Source of the DNA: Trichoplusia ni
Taxonomy: Eukaryota; Arthropoda; Insecta; Lepidoptera; Noctuidae
Assembly (NCBI RefSeq): GCF_003590095.1
Contig: NC_039483.1
Coordinates: 9,238,001-9,302,000, forward strand
Direction: 5' to 3'
Length of the DNA: 64,000 nucleotides
The translations under genes were made by a program, and so were the position numbers. Under the pieces are notes generated by a model. That model searched no databases. It was not told the origin of the DNA and saw only the letters and a list, made by a program, of their open reading frames with translations. Of the stretch, positions 24,480 through 35,570 are shown one piece after another; position 1 is the first letter of the stretch, and the number at the start of each line of letters is the position of its first letter.

Positions 24480-27400
24480 TCACTCAATACCGTACAACTC
24501 TGTTGATACGTAGAACACACCAGTAGCATTTCCAGGGTTGTTGTACCCTGCTATGGTTACCTCATTACCCGCGCATTTTCCACCAGAATAATGGTCATAG
24601 GTATCGCAAGCCCAAGCCAAATACCCGTTCGGTAAATGAACAGACATCGTGTAGTACCTCACACATGCTTTGTGACTGCATTTAGCTGCGTCACTCTCTC
24701 CTTTCGCCGGGATGATGCCTTCGTGGCAGGATGGCTGCTTGTGCCCCTTTTTGTTGAAGAAGAAATCTATATCGGCCAATACCGCAGTAGTTCCCAAACC
24801 TCCTGCGTTACAGTGGTACACTTCTACGTACTGTCCAACTCCAGACCTTATTTGATTGTCAATAAGACTGTTTGAGAAGCAAGGTCCAGCCGGGTCTAAG
24901 CCAGTGACTCTCCAAACCTTTTCGTTTGTAATATCGTGGTAAGCCGTACCAGCAAACCCTAAGATCTGGCTTCCCAAACTGTGTCCTATGCAGTGAATTT
25001 TGTTGGAGGGGTATCCATTTTTGTGGAGATCAGCTAAGAATTTTCCAAGAGCCTGTCCGATGTAATACGCGAATTTGACGGAACGTTCATAACTGGCAAT
25101 CTTTCCTCCCCGACTGGAAGTGTAAGCTGAATGGTCGACGATGATTAAATAGATGTTCGGAAGAGTACTAAACGCTTGACGGAATAGATCTTCGGTGTTT
25201 TTGCTAATATGAGACTTATATCCAGGGACAAAGAATACAAGTTTCCTTGTCACGTCCAAGTTGTACCGGGTGGTGATACCTTCAGCGGCGCTGTCGATGG
25301 GGAAACTCAAGTTGAAGTTGTTCTGGAAGTCGTAGAAGAAGATTTGCGTTTCGCTGACGCCGAGGTCCAGGGTTTTGTCATGATCACCTGGAAATCAAAA
25401 CGAGATTGATGAGAAAAACTTTCATCACTTAAAAAAATAATGTGGTCTGAAACCTTTTGTTTTGGTAACCTTCACCAAGCAGTAAGAGAAATGCAGGCCC
25501 AAAACAAAAATATACGCAAGGCCGTAACGCAGTTCTAACTTTAAAGGAATATATTCTATGCTAGAGTCCAGTGGAACTGATAATTAGTCACATAGACATG
25601 ATGCGTTAATTTGACACGTAGGTAACTAGTCAGAATCTTCAGCCAGATAAGACGCAAATCTGAGACAAGAAATTACTGTAATTTAAAGCACAATAATTGT
25701 CTAGATAATCAGTTACAATATCCGTAGCTGAATTAAACAATACAAAAAACGGACAGGTAACAGAATTTGTATGAACAATTTTTCGAATTTTAAAATTACT
25801 TAATTACATATAATGTCTGCTTTGATGACCTGAAAGCAGACATAGGATTCGGGACAAGGTCCAAATTAAATTTAAAATAACTTATAATTAATTTTTTTTA
25901 AATATGTTTTTCATGTCGCCAATAGGCAGAAAGCAAATATGGTGAGCAATGGCTTTTAAGGTCTCATAAGGTCTTTAAGATAAAACTTTTGATATTTCTA
26001 ATAGGTTCCTGTACCTGTATCAAAAGTTGGATTTTAAGATTTTAGAAGGCATTAATGCACACTTTCTCCCTGTAGATTGACGATCGGAGATTCGACATTT
26101 AGAATCCGTGTTTTCTCACAAAGCTTTCCTTCACATTTTGTTAATGGTAAATAGCACACAATTTAACATCATTAATAAGTAAAATATTACGTAAATCAGT
26201 CTAATGCACCTGTCATATTACGAGTAATTAGAACAATGTACCAACATAATTAAAAATACATTGTTTCCTAATGAAGTTCCTTTCCGTAACGATGTCGTTT
26301 TATCATGTTGTAAATATTAAAGAACGATCGAGTATGTTAATTGGATTCCTGTGATTTTGGGTAACTGATGAAACAAAAATAAAAAATAATACTTTTGCCA
26401 TAAATTGCTCATACAAAAAAATGGCAGATATTTAAGAGGTACAGGGAACTTAGAAATTACAAATATGAGGATAAGATTTTTAACCTTTCTGCCTATAATT
26501 TGGATCTCCAATAACTTGATAATGGAGAAACTCAATTTGAACTGATTTGAAATTTATTAAGACTTATTTTGTAGTGTTCACTGTAGTCTTGAATGTTAAT
26601 TATATTATCGACATTGTATTACCTGTCCTGTTTTAAATAAAATCACGATCGATCTTCTAACAAGGTCATTTAATGAATAACAATTAGAAATTACACCGTT
26701 TACTTAGGTATTTATTTCCGGTTTAAACTATTTAGGTCTAGACAAGATAATAAAATAGGATCTTAAGATGTTATTTTAAAAATCATTCAAAATCATTCAT
26801 TGATTACAAATTAGATTATGACAAGGAAAGCAACTAATTGAAATACGTTGCTAAACGTGACGATACTCAATATACCTCAAGGACATAATATTTCGTCAAG
26901 AAGACGACAAAACATTTCTAAGTATCGTGAAAGAGAGATGTGCCCCGTCTCACGTTCAAAATTACAATAATTGCTTCCACAAGAAATCACAAAAAAAAAG
27001 TTGACAAGTGTTAAGATTAAACCCAGAATCCACCTCAACTACAACAAAACCAAACGGAACCAATAGCAGGAAATTTCAATTAAGGTGATTAAGAAGAATG
27101 ACGATTCATCACATTCGATACAGTAGTTTATACGAAAACGGAAAACAAACGAGAGGAGGTACAGTACTCGTACTTTCTTATGGATCATAATCAATAAATA
27201 TTACAAGTAATTTAGATGGTATGTAACAAAACATACGAATGACTAAGCAGTCAGCTGATTTGTGTCTGGTACGGTGCGATACAATGAGCATAGTATTGTC
27301 ATTGTAGTTTTTTTAAATAGACAGGAAACTCTTGTTAGGTATGCTATTCATTGTTTAGTGAATTAATTTTTATTTATAAATTTAATGTATTTAACTAGCT

Positions 27401-29014
27401 GTTGTCGGCGACTCCGGTAGCTACGATTCGAAGGCGGGAACATAAAATCGGATAAAAATGTAATGCGTTACTCCAGGGCCCCAATTCTGCTATTTGCAAT
27501 GGCCATTGAATGAATGAAATTCGGCTTAAAATGTCAATTTTCGTATTTTATTAAGCATTTTTCTACAAAATAATTGTAAATTCAGTAAGGGACGGTACAC
27601 TCAAGGTCAATACAATTAACTTCCAATTATTGTATTGGCAAAATGCTTAAGAGATTTGGAATAATTTAAAATTCATTGAATTTGCCATGGTATAATAGCA
27701 GAATTGGGTCCCTGTTATCAACTATCGGTCTACCAAATTTTATCCAAATCCTTTCAGTGGTTTTTGTGTCAAAAAGTACTAAGCATCCATCCACACGTAC
27801 AAACCTTCACATTTTAATATTAGTAGGAGCAGCATGGCAACTTAAATATGGTATTTCGGAATACTGCTGTCCGTGAATATAGTACACTAGCTGTTGCCCG
27901 CGACTGCGTTCCCGTGGGTAGAAGTTATAAGTAATGATTTATCCCTGCCCTGTTTTTTCACATTTTCCATTGTACCTATCTTCGCTCCTATTAGTCGCAG
28001 CGTCATGGTTTATAGCCTAAAGCCTTCCTCGATGAATGGTCTATTCAACACAAAAACAATTTTTCAATTTGGACCAGTAGTTCCTGAGATTAGCGCGTTC
28101 AAACAAACAAACAAACACTTCAGCTTTATATATTAGTATAGATTATTTTCGTAAGGTTACAAAAATAATGTCCTGTCACGTATAGGGCAACGAAGTTAAG
28201 TTAGAGCAAGCGAAAAAAGGTTTCGTATTAGTTGAAAGACAGTTGCCTGTCTTGAATCTGTCTTGTTGTGGCCAGCGTTGGCTCTGCGAAAAAGGCAGTA
28301 ACTCTGAGACTCCAAGTATCTAACTCATAGGAACTGCTAATCAAAGTTATGGCGAAAAAGGACTTCGTTTAATGAGGGTTGCCCAATGAGACATAATTAA
28401 GACTGGGTGTTTTGTACATCTGACTTAGAATGTTTGTGGAACCCCCCCGGGATACAAGGATACGAAAAAAGAAGACGTTTTTAGGGCTTGTCTTACTTCT
28501 GAGGCAGGATAAAATAAATACATTGATTAGTATGAAATCTAGAGTGAATAAACACAGAACATTTATCAGGTAATGCTTATGTTTGTGGCCTCTATTAAAC
28601 AGACAGTAAATACGGGTGTTGCTTTGACCTTAATATCTGATACGCTTCTTTTGAAATAATAGGAGTACTTACTATAAGATTTATTCTGCTCATTGTTTAT
28701 AAGTTGAAAAATGGACAATTAATTATTTAAAATCTACGACCAAAAGCACTAAGTATAATGTATGATTTAAGATGAAGCACTATGTATAATTTTAGATGTA
28801 ATTAAATCAGTAATAAATATTATAAGCCTTGTTGATAGATAACTACCGAAGGTTATCAACCTTATTCTGTTTAATGGCACACGAGACCTTAAAAAAAAAC
28901 AAAGTGACGTCACTTACATGTGATCAAATCTGAATACAAAATGGTCTTGAACGGTCCAGCTCGCACACTTGCTAACACAGCACTCAAAACAAAACAATAT
29001 ATATATTTATTCAT
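24480..29014 (-). CDS. Secreted neutral lipase, pancreatic-lipase-like family (lipase 2), two exons
   Basis: Paralogue of the lipase at 2895-4655, convergent with it, 334 aa. Coding exons are 28918-29014 (ATG at 29012-29014) and 24480-25387. The donor is gtaagt below 28918 and the acceptor tttccag above 25387, joined in phase 1 through Cys33. Exon 1 gives a signal peptide (MNKYIYCFVLSAVLASVRA) followed by GPFKTILYSDLITC. Exon 2 continues DHDKTLDLGVSETQIFFYD. The catalytic residues are Ser169 in GHSLG, Asp197 in LDPAGPCFSN and probable His271 in CSHKAC. The intron phase and the C-D-H context at the junction match lipase 1, which supports common ancestry and the chosen first exon. The intron (25388-28917) is 3.5 kb and carries mobile elements. 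Substrate is not determinable. Confidence 0.88.
25388..27394 (-). other. Lipase 2 intron, distal part
   Basis: AT-rich intronic sequence with no recognised exon. The small ORFs are without motifs. Confidence 0.6.
27395..27825 (-). mobile_element. Helitron-like non-autonomous element, interrupted
   Basis: On the minus strand it reads from TACTAATATTAAAATGTGAAGG to GACAACAGCTAG (CTAG at 27395-27398). This is the same start and end style as the copy at 38347-38551 (TACTAATATTATAAACGCGAAAG ... GGGCAACAGCTA). The body is split by a 239-bp element with terminal inverted repeats at 27475-27713. No coding capacity. Confidence 0.65.
27475..27713. mobile_element. MITE nested in the Helitron-like element
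   Basis: The ends are 20-bp terminal inverted repeats differing at one base: AGGGCCCCAATTCTGCTATT at 27475-27494 and, inverted at 27694-27713, AGGGACCCAATTCTGCTATT. The body is 239 bp in total, AT-rich and partly self-complementary, with no ORF. The flanking pieces join into the host repeat when it is removed. The target duplication is not obvious. Confidence 0.75.
27887..28142 (-). mobile_element. Lep1/Helitron-like element, second copy
   Basis: Reverse-oriented relative of 6412-6697. On the minus strand it starts TCTATACTAATATATAAAGC, has about three GTTT units, and ends CAACAGCTAG (27887-27890). Insertion between A and T fits Helitron behaviour. It lies within the lipase 2 intron, about 60 bp from the interrupted Helitron-like copy. 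Confidence 0.75.
28143..28917 (-). other. Lipase 2 intron, proximal part
   Basis: Contains a degraded SINE-like tail around 28395-28450 similar to 9020-9070. No exon recognised apart from the first coding exon that starts at 28918. Confidence 0.45.
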
Positions 29015-29217
29015 GACTGATAACCTTACGTCCGTCGCCGTTCACGGTCGCACGTCAAATGACACACACGTGCGCAAAACGGAATAAACACATGCGCGTG
29101 CGCCGCTGGCCTTTTTAAAGGGAAGATGATTGATCTATTAGTTTACCTAAACTTGTCATGAATGGGAAAAACTGGTATTCTGATTATCATTACAGTTATC
29201 GTTGTGTTAGTAATATC

Positions 29218-29224
29218 TGATAAG
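29218..29224 (+). promoter_or_regulatory. TGATAAG site upstream of lipase 2
   Basis: A consensus GATA-factor site about 204 bp upstream of the lipase 2 start codon. Insect midgut digestive-enzyme promoters are known to use this motif. It is a single short match, so function is inferred only. Confidence 0.3.
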
Positions 29225-29824
29225 TGAGTGTGAATTATGATTCACACATTTTTAGCATCTTGCTGGCTTGAGTCAATATCAATTTGTTATGATATGAATG
29301 GTAGATATTTATTTTTTTGTTTACGTTATTAATGACGAACATGATATAAGTGAAATAAATATTAACAAGAGTAAAAAACAAGAAAGAGTAAGTGAAAACA
29401 TAAATCGATTTAAAAAACTACCACAAAATGCACCAGATTCGATTCCGGGCACACACTTTTTGTGATTCATCTACTTAGTTTTCTTTGTCTTAATTATCCA
29501 ATAGTTTTCTTTAACACCAAAGCCAAAACCAAATAAATTATTCCTAAACAACAGCTTCGGAATAAATTGGTTTGAAAACTTTTCTGCGAGAGAATTCTAT
29601 TACCGCAGCTTTCTGAACAAAAAGACGCCAATCTTTGTGAAGCATTAATTATCTTACCTCGGCTGGCCAGCGCTGTTTAATTGACTTGTCGATCTCTAAC
29701 TTAAGAATTGAGTAAGGCTGGTGTTAAATGGAATTTGGTTATTTATTTGAGGTTTTTATTCAGTTTTTAATTGGCTGGTTGGATGTATGCTTACGGCATG
29801 TAGGCTTATGCACCAAGTTAGGTA
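29225..29824. other. Intergenic upstream of lipase 2; nothing else seen
   Basis: AT-rich, without recognised exon or repeat. Confidence 0.45.
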
Positions 29825-30389
29825 TGGGAAGGTGGGGTAAGACGGGGTAGCGAGGTAAGATGGGGACCCTCCAAAAATATATAATACAGTATTAATTGAA
29901 AAGTTATTTTGACGCCATCTAGTCGTATTTATCAGTACTTGTTAGAGTCGCAAAAAGTTTGTTCGAAGGAGCGCACGATTCTTCATGGTAAGTACATTTT
30001 TAAAATTTGAAGTGGTTTTATCTAATTATTGAAGCATATAAAGTGCATGACTGTTATAATGTATGATAAACATAATGTGTGACATATTTTTTTTGTTAAT
30101 TTGTATTTATTTTACTATTGTAAACTCATTAATTCATGCCGGTTTCTTTTGATTTATAACCTCTAAAAATTCAATACAACTTTTAAGTCCAGTTTGGGAA
30201 AGATGGGACACTTATGTGGGGCAAGACGGGGTAGGTACCCGATCTTATCCGCTGAGTTGTTATTCAGTTTGTATTGAGATTGCATTCAACATTAACTATT
30301 TTTTTATAGTACAGTTCCAAAAACAGTAATGTTGTCATTTCCTGATGCTTAAATGGCTACACCGCCGTAAATCATTTAGCAAACTCTCC

Positions 30390-30864
30390 ACCTCCACCAA
30401 CTGCTTCAACCTCATGTCTCAAGCAGGCAACAGTAAATGATTATATAGATAATGATGCATTCCATCTGGTTAGCCCGAAAAAGTTAATGCCTTATTCGCG
30501 ATTCGCCGAAAAAAGACCAAGACAAGTTCGAAGAAGGGGAAAAGCAGCTATTATTACTGCTTTTCTATATAAAAAAGAATGAGAGGAAAACTAAAATAGG
30601 TAGAAACTAAAACCACATGTAACAAACAAAAAGTAAATGACAAAAATAACAATAAAGAGAACTTGAAAAACCGAAAAAGCGAAAAGGCACAGAAGAAGAA
30701 GATACAGAATGTCTATACTGTCGCGGCTTGTATTCCGATTATCATACTTGTATCACTTATCGTACTTGAGGCAAGTGAGCGCATTGTGTCTGTGCAGGAG
30801 TGGAAGACAGCGATGACGAAGCTGAACATATCTGCCCGGTTTGTGAAGATGACGGCGCTTAAAT
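30390..30864 (+). pseudogene. Transposase C-terminal remnant (pogo-like, PHD-like zinc finger)
   Basis: Pieces of reading frame resemble the tail of pogo-like transposases common in moths. The first has SPKKLMP and RGKAAIITA and breaks at about 30582 with stop codons. The second, from about 30705, encodes C-x2-C, Y-x-C, H-C-V-C-A-G and C-P-V-C. Two in-frame TGA codons fall where RTC and GKWA would be expected. It ends with TAA at 30862-30864. No start codon or DDE domain is present. Confidence 0.6.
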
Positions 30865-30871
30865 AGTCTAT

Positions 30872-30930
30872 ACCCCATCTTACCCCAGGGGTATACCCCA
30901 TCTTACCCTATAGGTGGGGTAAGATGGGGT
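30872..30930. repeat. Subterminal inverted and direct repeats of the transposon
   Basis: ACCCCATCTTACCCC (30872-30886) has a direct partial copy at 30896-30909 and a perfect inverse, GGGGTAAGATGGGGT, at 30916-30930. Such blocks are plausible transposase-binding sites. Confidence 0.8.
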
Positions 30931-31117
30931 GATTCAGTTATTTTTTAAAAGTTTATATTTTTATGAGAAGAACTTATTTTTTTTTGTTTTGACTGATTGT
31001 TATTAAAAGAAGAAAGACTGATTATTTAATTAATAAAAGTTCCTACGTTGTGCAATTAAAAAAGATGGGTTTTATTTATGAAATACCTTAAGGTCCCCGT
31101 CTTACCCCACCTTCCCC

Positions 31118-34047
31118 TAATTAGGTGCTATGTTGATGAAATTATAGTTTTGAAGAAGGGGAATATGTCATAATGAATATGAATAAGTCATCTAATATTA
31201 AATGAATATTGAAAATATCGATCTACCTTATTTTAAGTGCCTAAACAAAAGGAGTATCAGTCTACTTGGTTATTTCCTTCCTTTTTATAAGGTACCTAAT
31301 TAACCCCCACTTTCAGCGCATATTTTCTAATAATGAAGAGTATAGAGATGCGATCTCATCTTAGCCGCTTTTTTTATTCCAGGTTTTTGAAAAAAAGAAA
31401 GCTTAGGTACAGTAAGTAGAAGTGGTCTAAAAAAAATATTTTCTACCACCTTATTTTGTAGCACATATCTTGACACATCAGGCACTTCTCCCCTTACACC
31501 GTTTTTTCTAACATTCGTACATTTTCTGATGTCGCCACACTAATTGCCAGCTAAATCCGTGACGTCATATTTCAGAAGATTATGTCGCACGCTTTATTTC
31601 CTGCAAGACATTAGGGTGTAATGGCCGAACATTTGTCCATTCGGATTTCTGTAATGAATGTAATTATTACCGTGTTACGGTGTGCATTCTTGAGACGTTT
31701 GGGAGAACATTAGGTTGGGCGAACATAACTTTGATATACTAAGGTAAAATGTATTTTAATGAGGTCTTAAACCGGTCAGGTGAGAGTTACTTCCGCGATA
31801 CTGAGTATTCAGTATAATTAGGCGAAATAAAATTAAATAAGCGAAAATAAATTAGTCACCCTAGTTAGTACATACCTACTAAACGTTGCTTAACCTTGAC
31901 TTTCACTATTTGTTAATGGAACAGAACGGAAAATAAAAAATATCAACTGTCTAATTATCGTTCATCAGACAGACAGACAGCAGAGCCTTAGTATTAGAGT
32001 TCCGTTTTTAGTCTTTCAGCCATCATGAATTTCTTGAATGTTATTAAGGTACCAATAACTAGGGTTTTAATAGAATTTTATACGTACGTCTCCTGAAACT
32101 TTATTCAGGATTAAGTTTTCTCCTCAATCACTCAAAATCCTCATCATCGCTCAATTTCCAGATAGGTATAACTTAATGCCATACATAAGACATACCTTAC
32201 CATATTTAACTAAGTTTAACTCACGTCCAAATTTCACATTTAATGAACGAATAATAATATATAACTTATTTTTCTACCGGAAGACAAATTTACCAGGGAC
32301 AGCAATTCTAGGCACAGAAAAGTAGTACAACAAGCCATTTATTTAAAAAGGGCATTTTTCATATAATATATTTCGCCCGTCAACCTAAGGTTACTGTTTT
32401 AACAATGTGTAAAATGGTTCTTATAACCTGCATTTAAAGCTTAAAATCAAATATATGAATGTCACTTCTGTAGTGACAGTGGCATATTATACGTGACGGA
32501 TTACTGAGTTAACATGTTCACAATGAGAGCCTCAGCTATACAAGGGCATGCTATTGTATTTTTAGCTCAATTCCCTTTTATTCTATGTATTATTATTCAA
32601 ATTTTTATGAAAGTAACAATTCAGTGTACACAAAAAGCAATTATTATTGTCTAACTATAAGAATTGGTTGACTGATATTTCCAGCCTTGGTATTGTAAAT
32701 GGACATGGACATGGCCAGTTTCTGCCTAGTTTTTTGGTAGCATGTACATTAATAACAGCCTAATGATAAAAAAAATAAAAAATATATATAAATTATGGCA
32801 TCCTTCATATTTCTGTCTAACTTCCGAGTGTTAACACAAGATTAAAGAGTTTTTTCTTTTATTTCCTATACTTTCAGGCTCTGCGCCATTTTGAGAAAAC
32901 GTGTTTCCAGTAAAAGTTATAATGTTTACTAATAAAACAGCGTATATATGTAAAAATAATTACGTTGGTTCAAAATAGTACTAAAGATTAAAAATCAATA
33001 TAGTAATGATACATATATAAAAATATTAAAAATGATTATTATTATTTCATAATAATTATACTTCTTGTGATTGCTAAACAAAACGTAATGCTATGTGATC
33101 ATGACAGCGGATCTGTCACTACTTATAGTTGGCATTTTGCGCACGTTGTATTATTTATACAAAAGTACCTACTCTGTGTATTATTTACGCTTGCGTTTTT
33201 GTGTGAATATTTATTATTATGTATCAATTTAATACCTTTTCAGTGCTCCGAACGCCTATAGTTTTTATGAAAGCCAATCAGTTTGCAACTCATTGAATAA
33301 GAAGGATTAAAACATAACATCATTTTATGTAAATATCTAAAAAATCTGAAGTATGTGGAATATGTAACATATATATTATATTTTATAGGACAAACTTAAT
33401 TCCAAAAAGCAAAATTTCGTTAATGTACATGAACTTTTACAAGCTAGGCAGAGGGCCTTGTATAAATTGGCCATGTCCTTTGCTCATATTAATAATTTAA
33501 ATACATGTCTATTGAGGAATTAATGAAACAATTTATAATGGAAATGATTTTTATTGCTTTTTCTTTTAAGTATAAAATACACGTATACCTAAAATTAAAT
33601 TGTAGCAAATTGAACAGAATAGAAAAATCATACATATCTAAAAATGCAAATATTTTATTTTATACATGAGACAATCGATTTTAAAACTTATCTTTCAGTA
33701 AATAGAGACATAAATAAAAAATATATCTGTATTTATATCAAAACAGAATTAATTATGTTACAAACACGATTTAACTAATCTTTCTATCGGAAAGGGAAAC
33801 AGAATAGTGTAAAAAAAATCATTGTGGTATAGTTACCGGCACGGATCTTGACTGCTGACCTTTACCTGTGCAGAAGTGATATTTTGGATCCCTTTTGCGG
33901 TATGAAGTGAGGCGCGGGGCGGACTCAAGTGCAGAGATTGTCCCGCAGCGCATCGCATCATAGCTGTCACTCGTGGTTGGTTGAAATTCGTTATTTGCTG
34001 CAGTTTCATGCATTTAAAGACGACGAGTACGCACAATTGATTGGCGT
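31118..34047. other. Intergenic/downstream of hexosaminidase D; no gene seen
   Basis: AT-rich. A short CAGA microsatellite lies at 31967-31981 and a tandem GGACAT pair near 32701. The stretch 33830-34047 is more GC-rich and probably belongs to the 3' region of the hexosaminidase transcript. Confidence 0.45.
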
Positions 34048-34053
34048 TTTATT
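34048..34053 (-). terminator. Candidate polyadenylation signal of hexosaminidase D
   Basis: AATAAA on the minus strand about 80 bp beyond the last 131-bp repeat copy. If used, all ten extra repeat copies would be in the 3' UTR. Other AATAAA matches lie further on, near 33650. Confidence 0.35.
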
Positions 34054-34132
34054 TTACGATGCGTAAAGCGATGTTCACTGTGCCGTCGAGCGCTAAAGAT
34101 CCCTGCCGGTAGCTATGTCGCTTGTCGCTCAA

Positions 34133-35570
34133 GCTGTAGGAGTAACGCTAGGCTCCCGCTGGGCGCGGCGCGCGGCCGCCTCGCACAGCGGCGCCAGCGC
34201 GGCGCGCGCCGCCCGCAGCTGCGTGTCGCGCCACTCCGCGCTGCTGCGGGGGCCTGTGCTCACGCTGTAGGAGTAACGCTAGGCTCCCGCTGGGCGCGGC
34301 GCGCGGCCGCCTCGCACAGCGGCGCCAGCGCGGCGCGCGCCGCCCGCAGCTGCGTGTCGCGCCCCTCCGCGCTGCTGCGGGGGCCTGTGCTCACGCTGTA
34401 GGAGTAACGCTAGGCTCCCGCTGGGCGCGGCGCGCGGCCGCCTCGCACAGCGGCGCCAGCGCGGCGCGCGCCGCCCGCAGCTGCGTGTCGCGCCCCTCCG
34501 CGCTGCTGCGGGGGCCTGTGCTCACGCTGTAGGAGTAACGCTAGGCTCCCGCTGGGCGCGGCGCGCGGCCGCCTCGCACAGCGGCGCCAGCGCGGCGCGC
34601 GCCGCCCGCAGCTGCGTGTCGCGCCCCTCCGCGCTGCTGCGGGGGCCTGTGCTCACGCTGTAGGAGTAACGCTAGGCTCCCGCTGGGCGCGGCGCGCGGC
34701 CGCCTCGCACAGCGGCGCCAGCGCGGCGCGCGCCGCCCGCAGCTGCGTGTCGCGCCCCTCCGCGCTGCTGCGGGGGCCTGTGCTCACGCTGTAGGAGTAA
34801 CGCTAGGCTCCCGCTGGGCGCGGCGCGCGGCCGCCTCGCACAGCGGCGCCAGCGCGGCGCGCGCCGCCCGCAGCTGCGTGTCGCGCCCCTCCGCGCTGCT
34901 GCGGGGGCCTGTGCTCACGCTGTAGGAGTAACGCTAGGCTCCCGCTGGGCGCGGCGCGCGGCCGCCTCGCACAGCGGCGCCAGCGCGGCGCGCGCCGCCC
35001 GCAGCTGCGTGTCGCGCCCCTCCGCGCTGCTGCGGGGGCCTGTGCTCACGCTGTAGGAGTAACGCTAGGCTCCCGCTGGGCGCGGCGCGCGGCCGCCTCG
35101 CACAGCGGCGCCAGCGCGGCGCGCGCCGCCCGCAGCTGCGTGTCGCGCCCCTCCGCGCTGCTGCGGGGGCCTGTGCTCACGCTGTAGGAGTAACGCTAGG
35201 CTCCCGCTGGGCGCGGCGCGCGGCCGCCTCGCACAGCGGCGCCAGCGCGGCGCGCGCCGCCCGCAGCTGCGTGTCGCGCCCCTCCGCGCTGCTGCGGGGG
35301 CCTGTGCTCACGCTGTAGGAGTAACGCTAGGCTCCCGCTGGGCGCGGCGCGCGGCCGCCTCGCACAGCGGCGCCAGCGCGGCGCGCGCCGCCCGCAGCTG
35401 CGTGTCGCGCCCCTCCGCGCTGCTGCGGGGGCCTGTGCTCACGCTGTAGGAGTAACGCTAGGCTCCCGCTGGGCGCGGCGCGCGGCCGCCTCGCACAGCG
35501 GCGCCAGCGCGGCGCGCGCCGCCCGCAGCTGCGTGTCGCGCCACTCCGCGCTGCTGCGGGGGCCTGTGCA
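34133..35570 (-). repeat. 131-bp minisatellite, 11 copies, derived from the last coding exon of hexosaminidase D
   Basis: Units begin at 34133, 34264, 34395, 34526, 34657, 34788, 34919, 35050, 35181, 35312 and 35443; the last is slightly short. The unit is extremely GC-rich and carries CGGCCGCC and CGCCAGCGCGG. Copies 2-10 look identical. The outer copies 1 and 11 differ from them at one base (A at 34233 and 35543, C in the others). On the minus strand copy 11 encodes the last residues of hexosaminidase D and its TGA stop. Because 131 is not a multiple of 3 and each unit carries the stop context, the ten downstream copies add no protein sequence. Confidence 0.95.

Larger units (their letters stand above)
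29825..31117 (+). mobile_element. Decayed pogo/Tigger-type DNA transposon
   Basis: The 1293-bp element is flanked by TA dinucleotides (29823-29824 and 31118-31119). A perfect 22-bp inverted pair lies just inside each end (29826-29847 and 31095-31116; core GGTGGGGTAAGACGGGG). GGGGTAAGAYGGGG-type blocks recur subterminally. The interior holds the remains of a pogo-superfamily transposase C terminus at 30390-30864: SPKKLMPYSRF, then RRRGKAAIITA, then a Cys-rich finger (CLYCRGLYSDYHTC ... HCVCAG ... CPVC). In-frame stops and frame breaks are present, so no functional transposase remains. The catalytic DDE region is missing. Confidence 0.75.

Noticed and set aside
34133..35570. CRISPR array or bacterial-type repeat
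   Set aside because: There are no unique spacers; the units are contiguous and derived from a eukaryotic coding exon.
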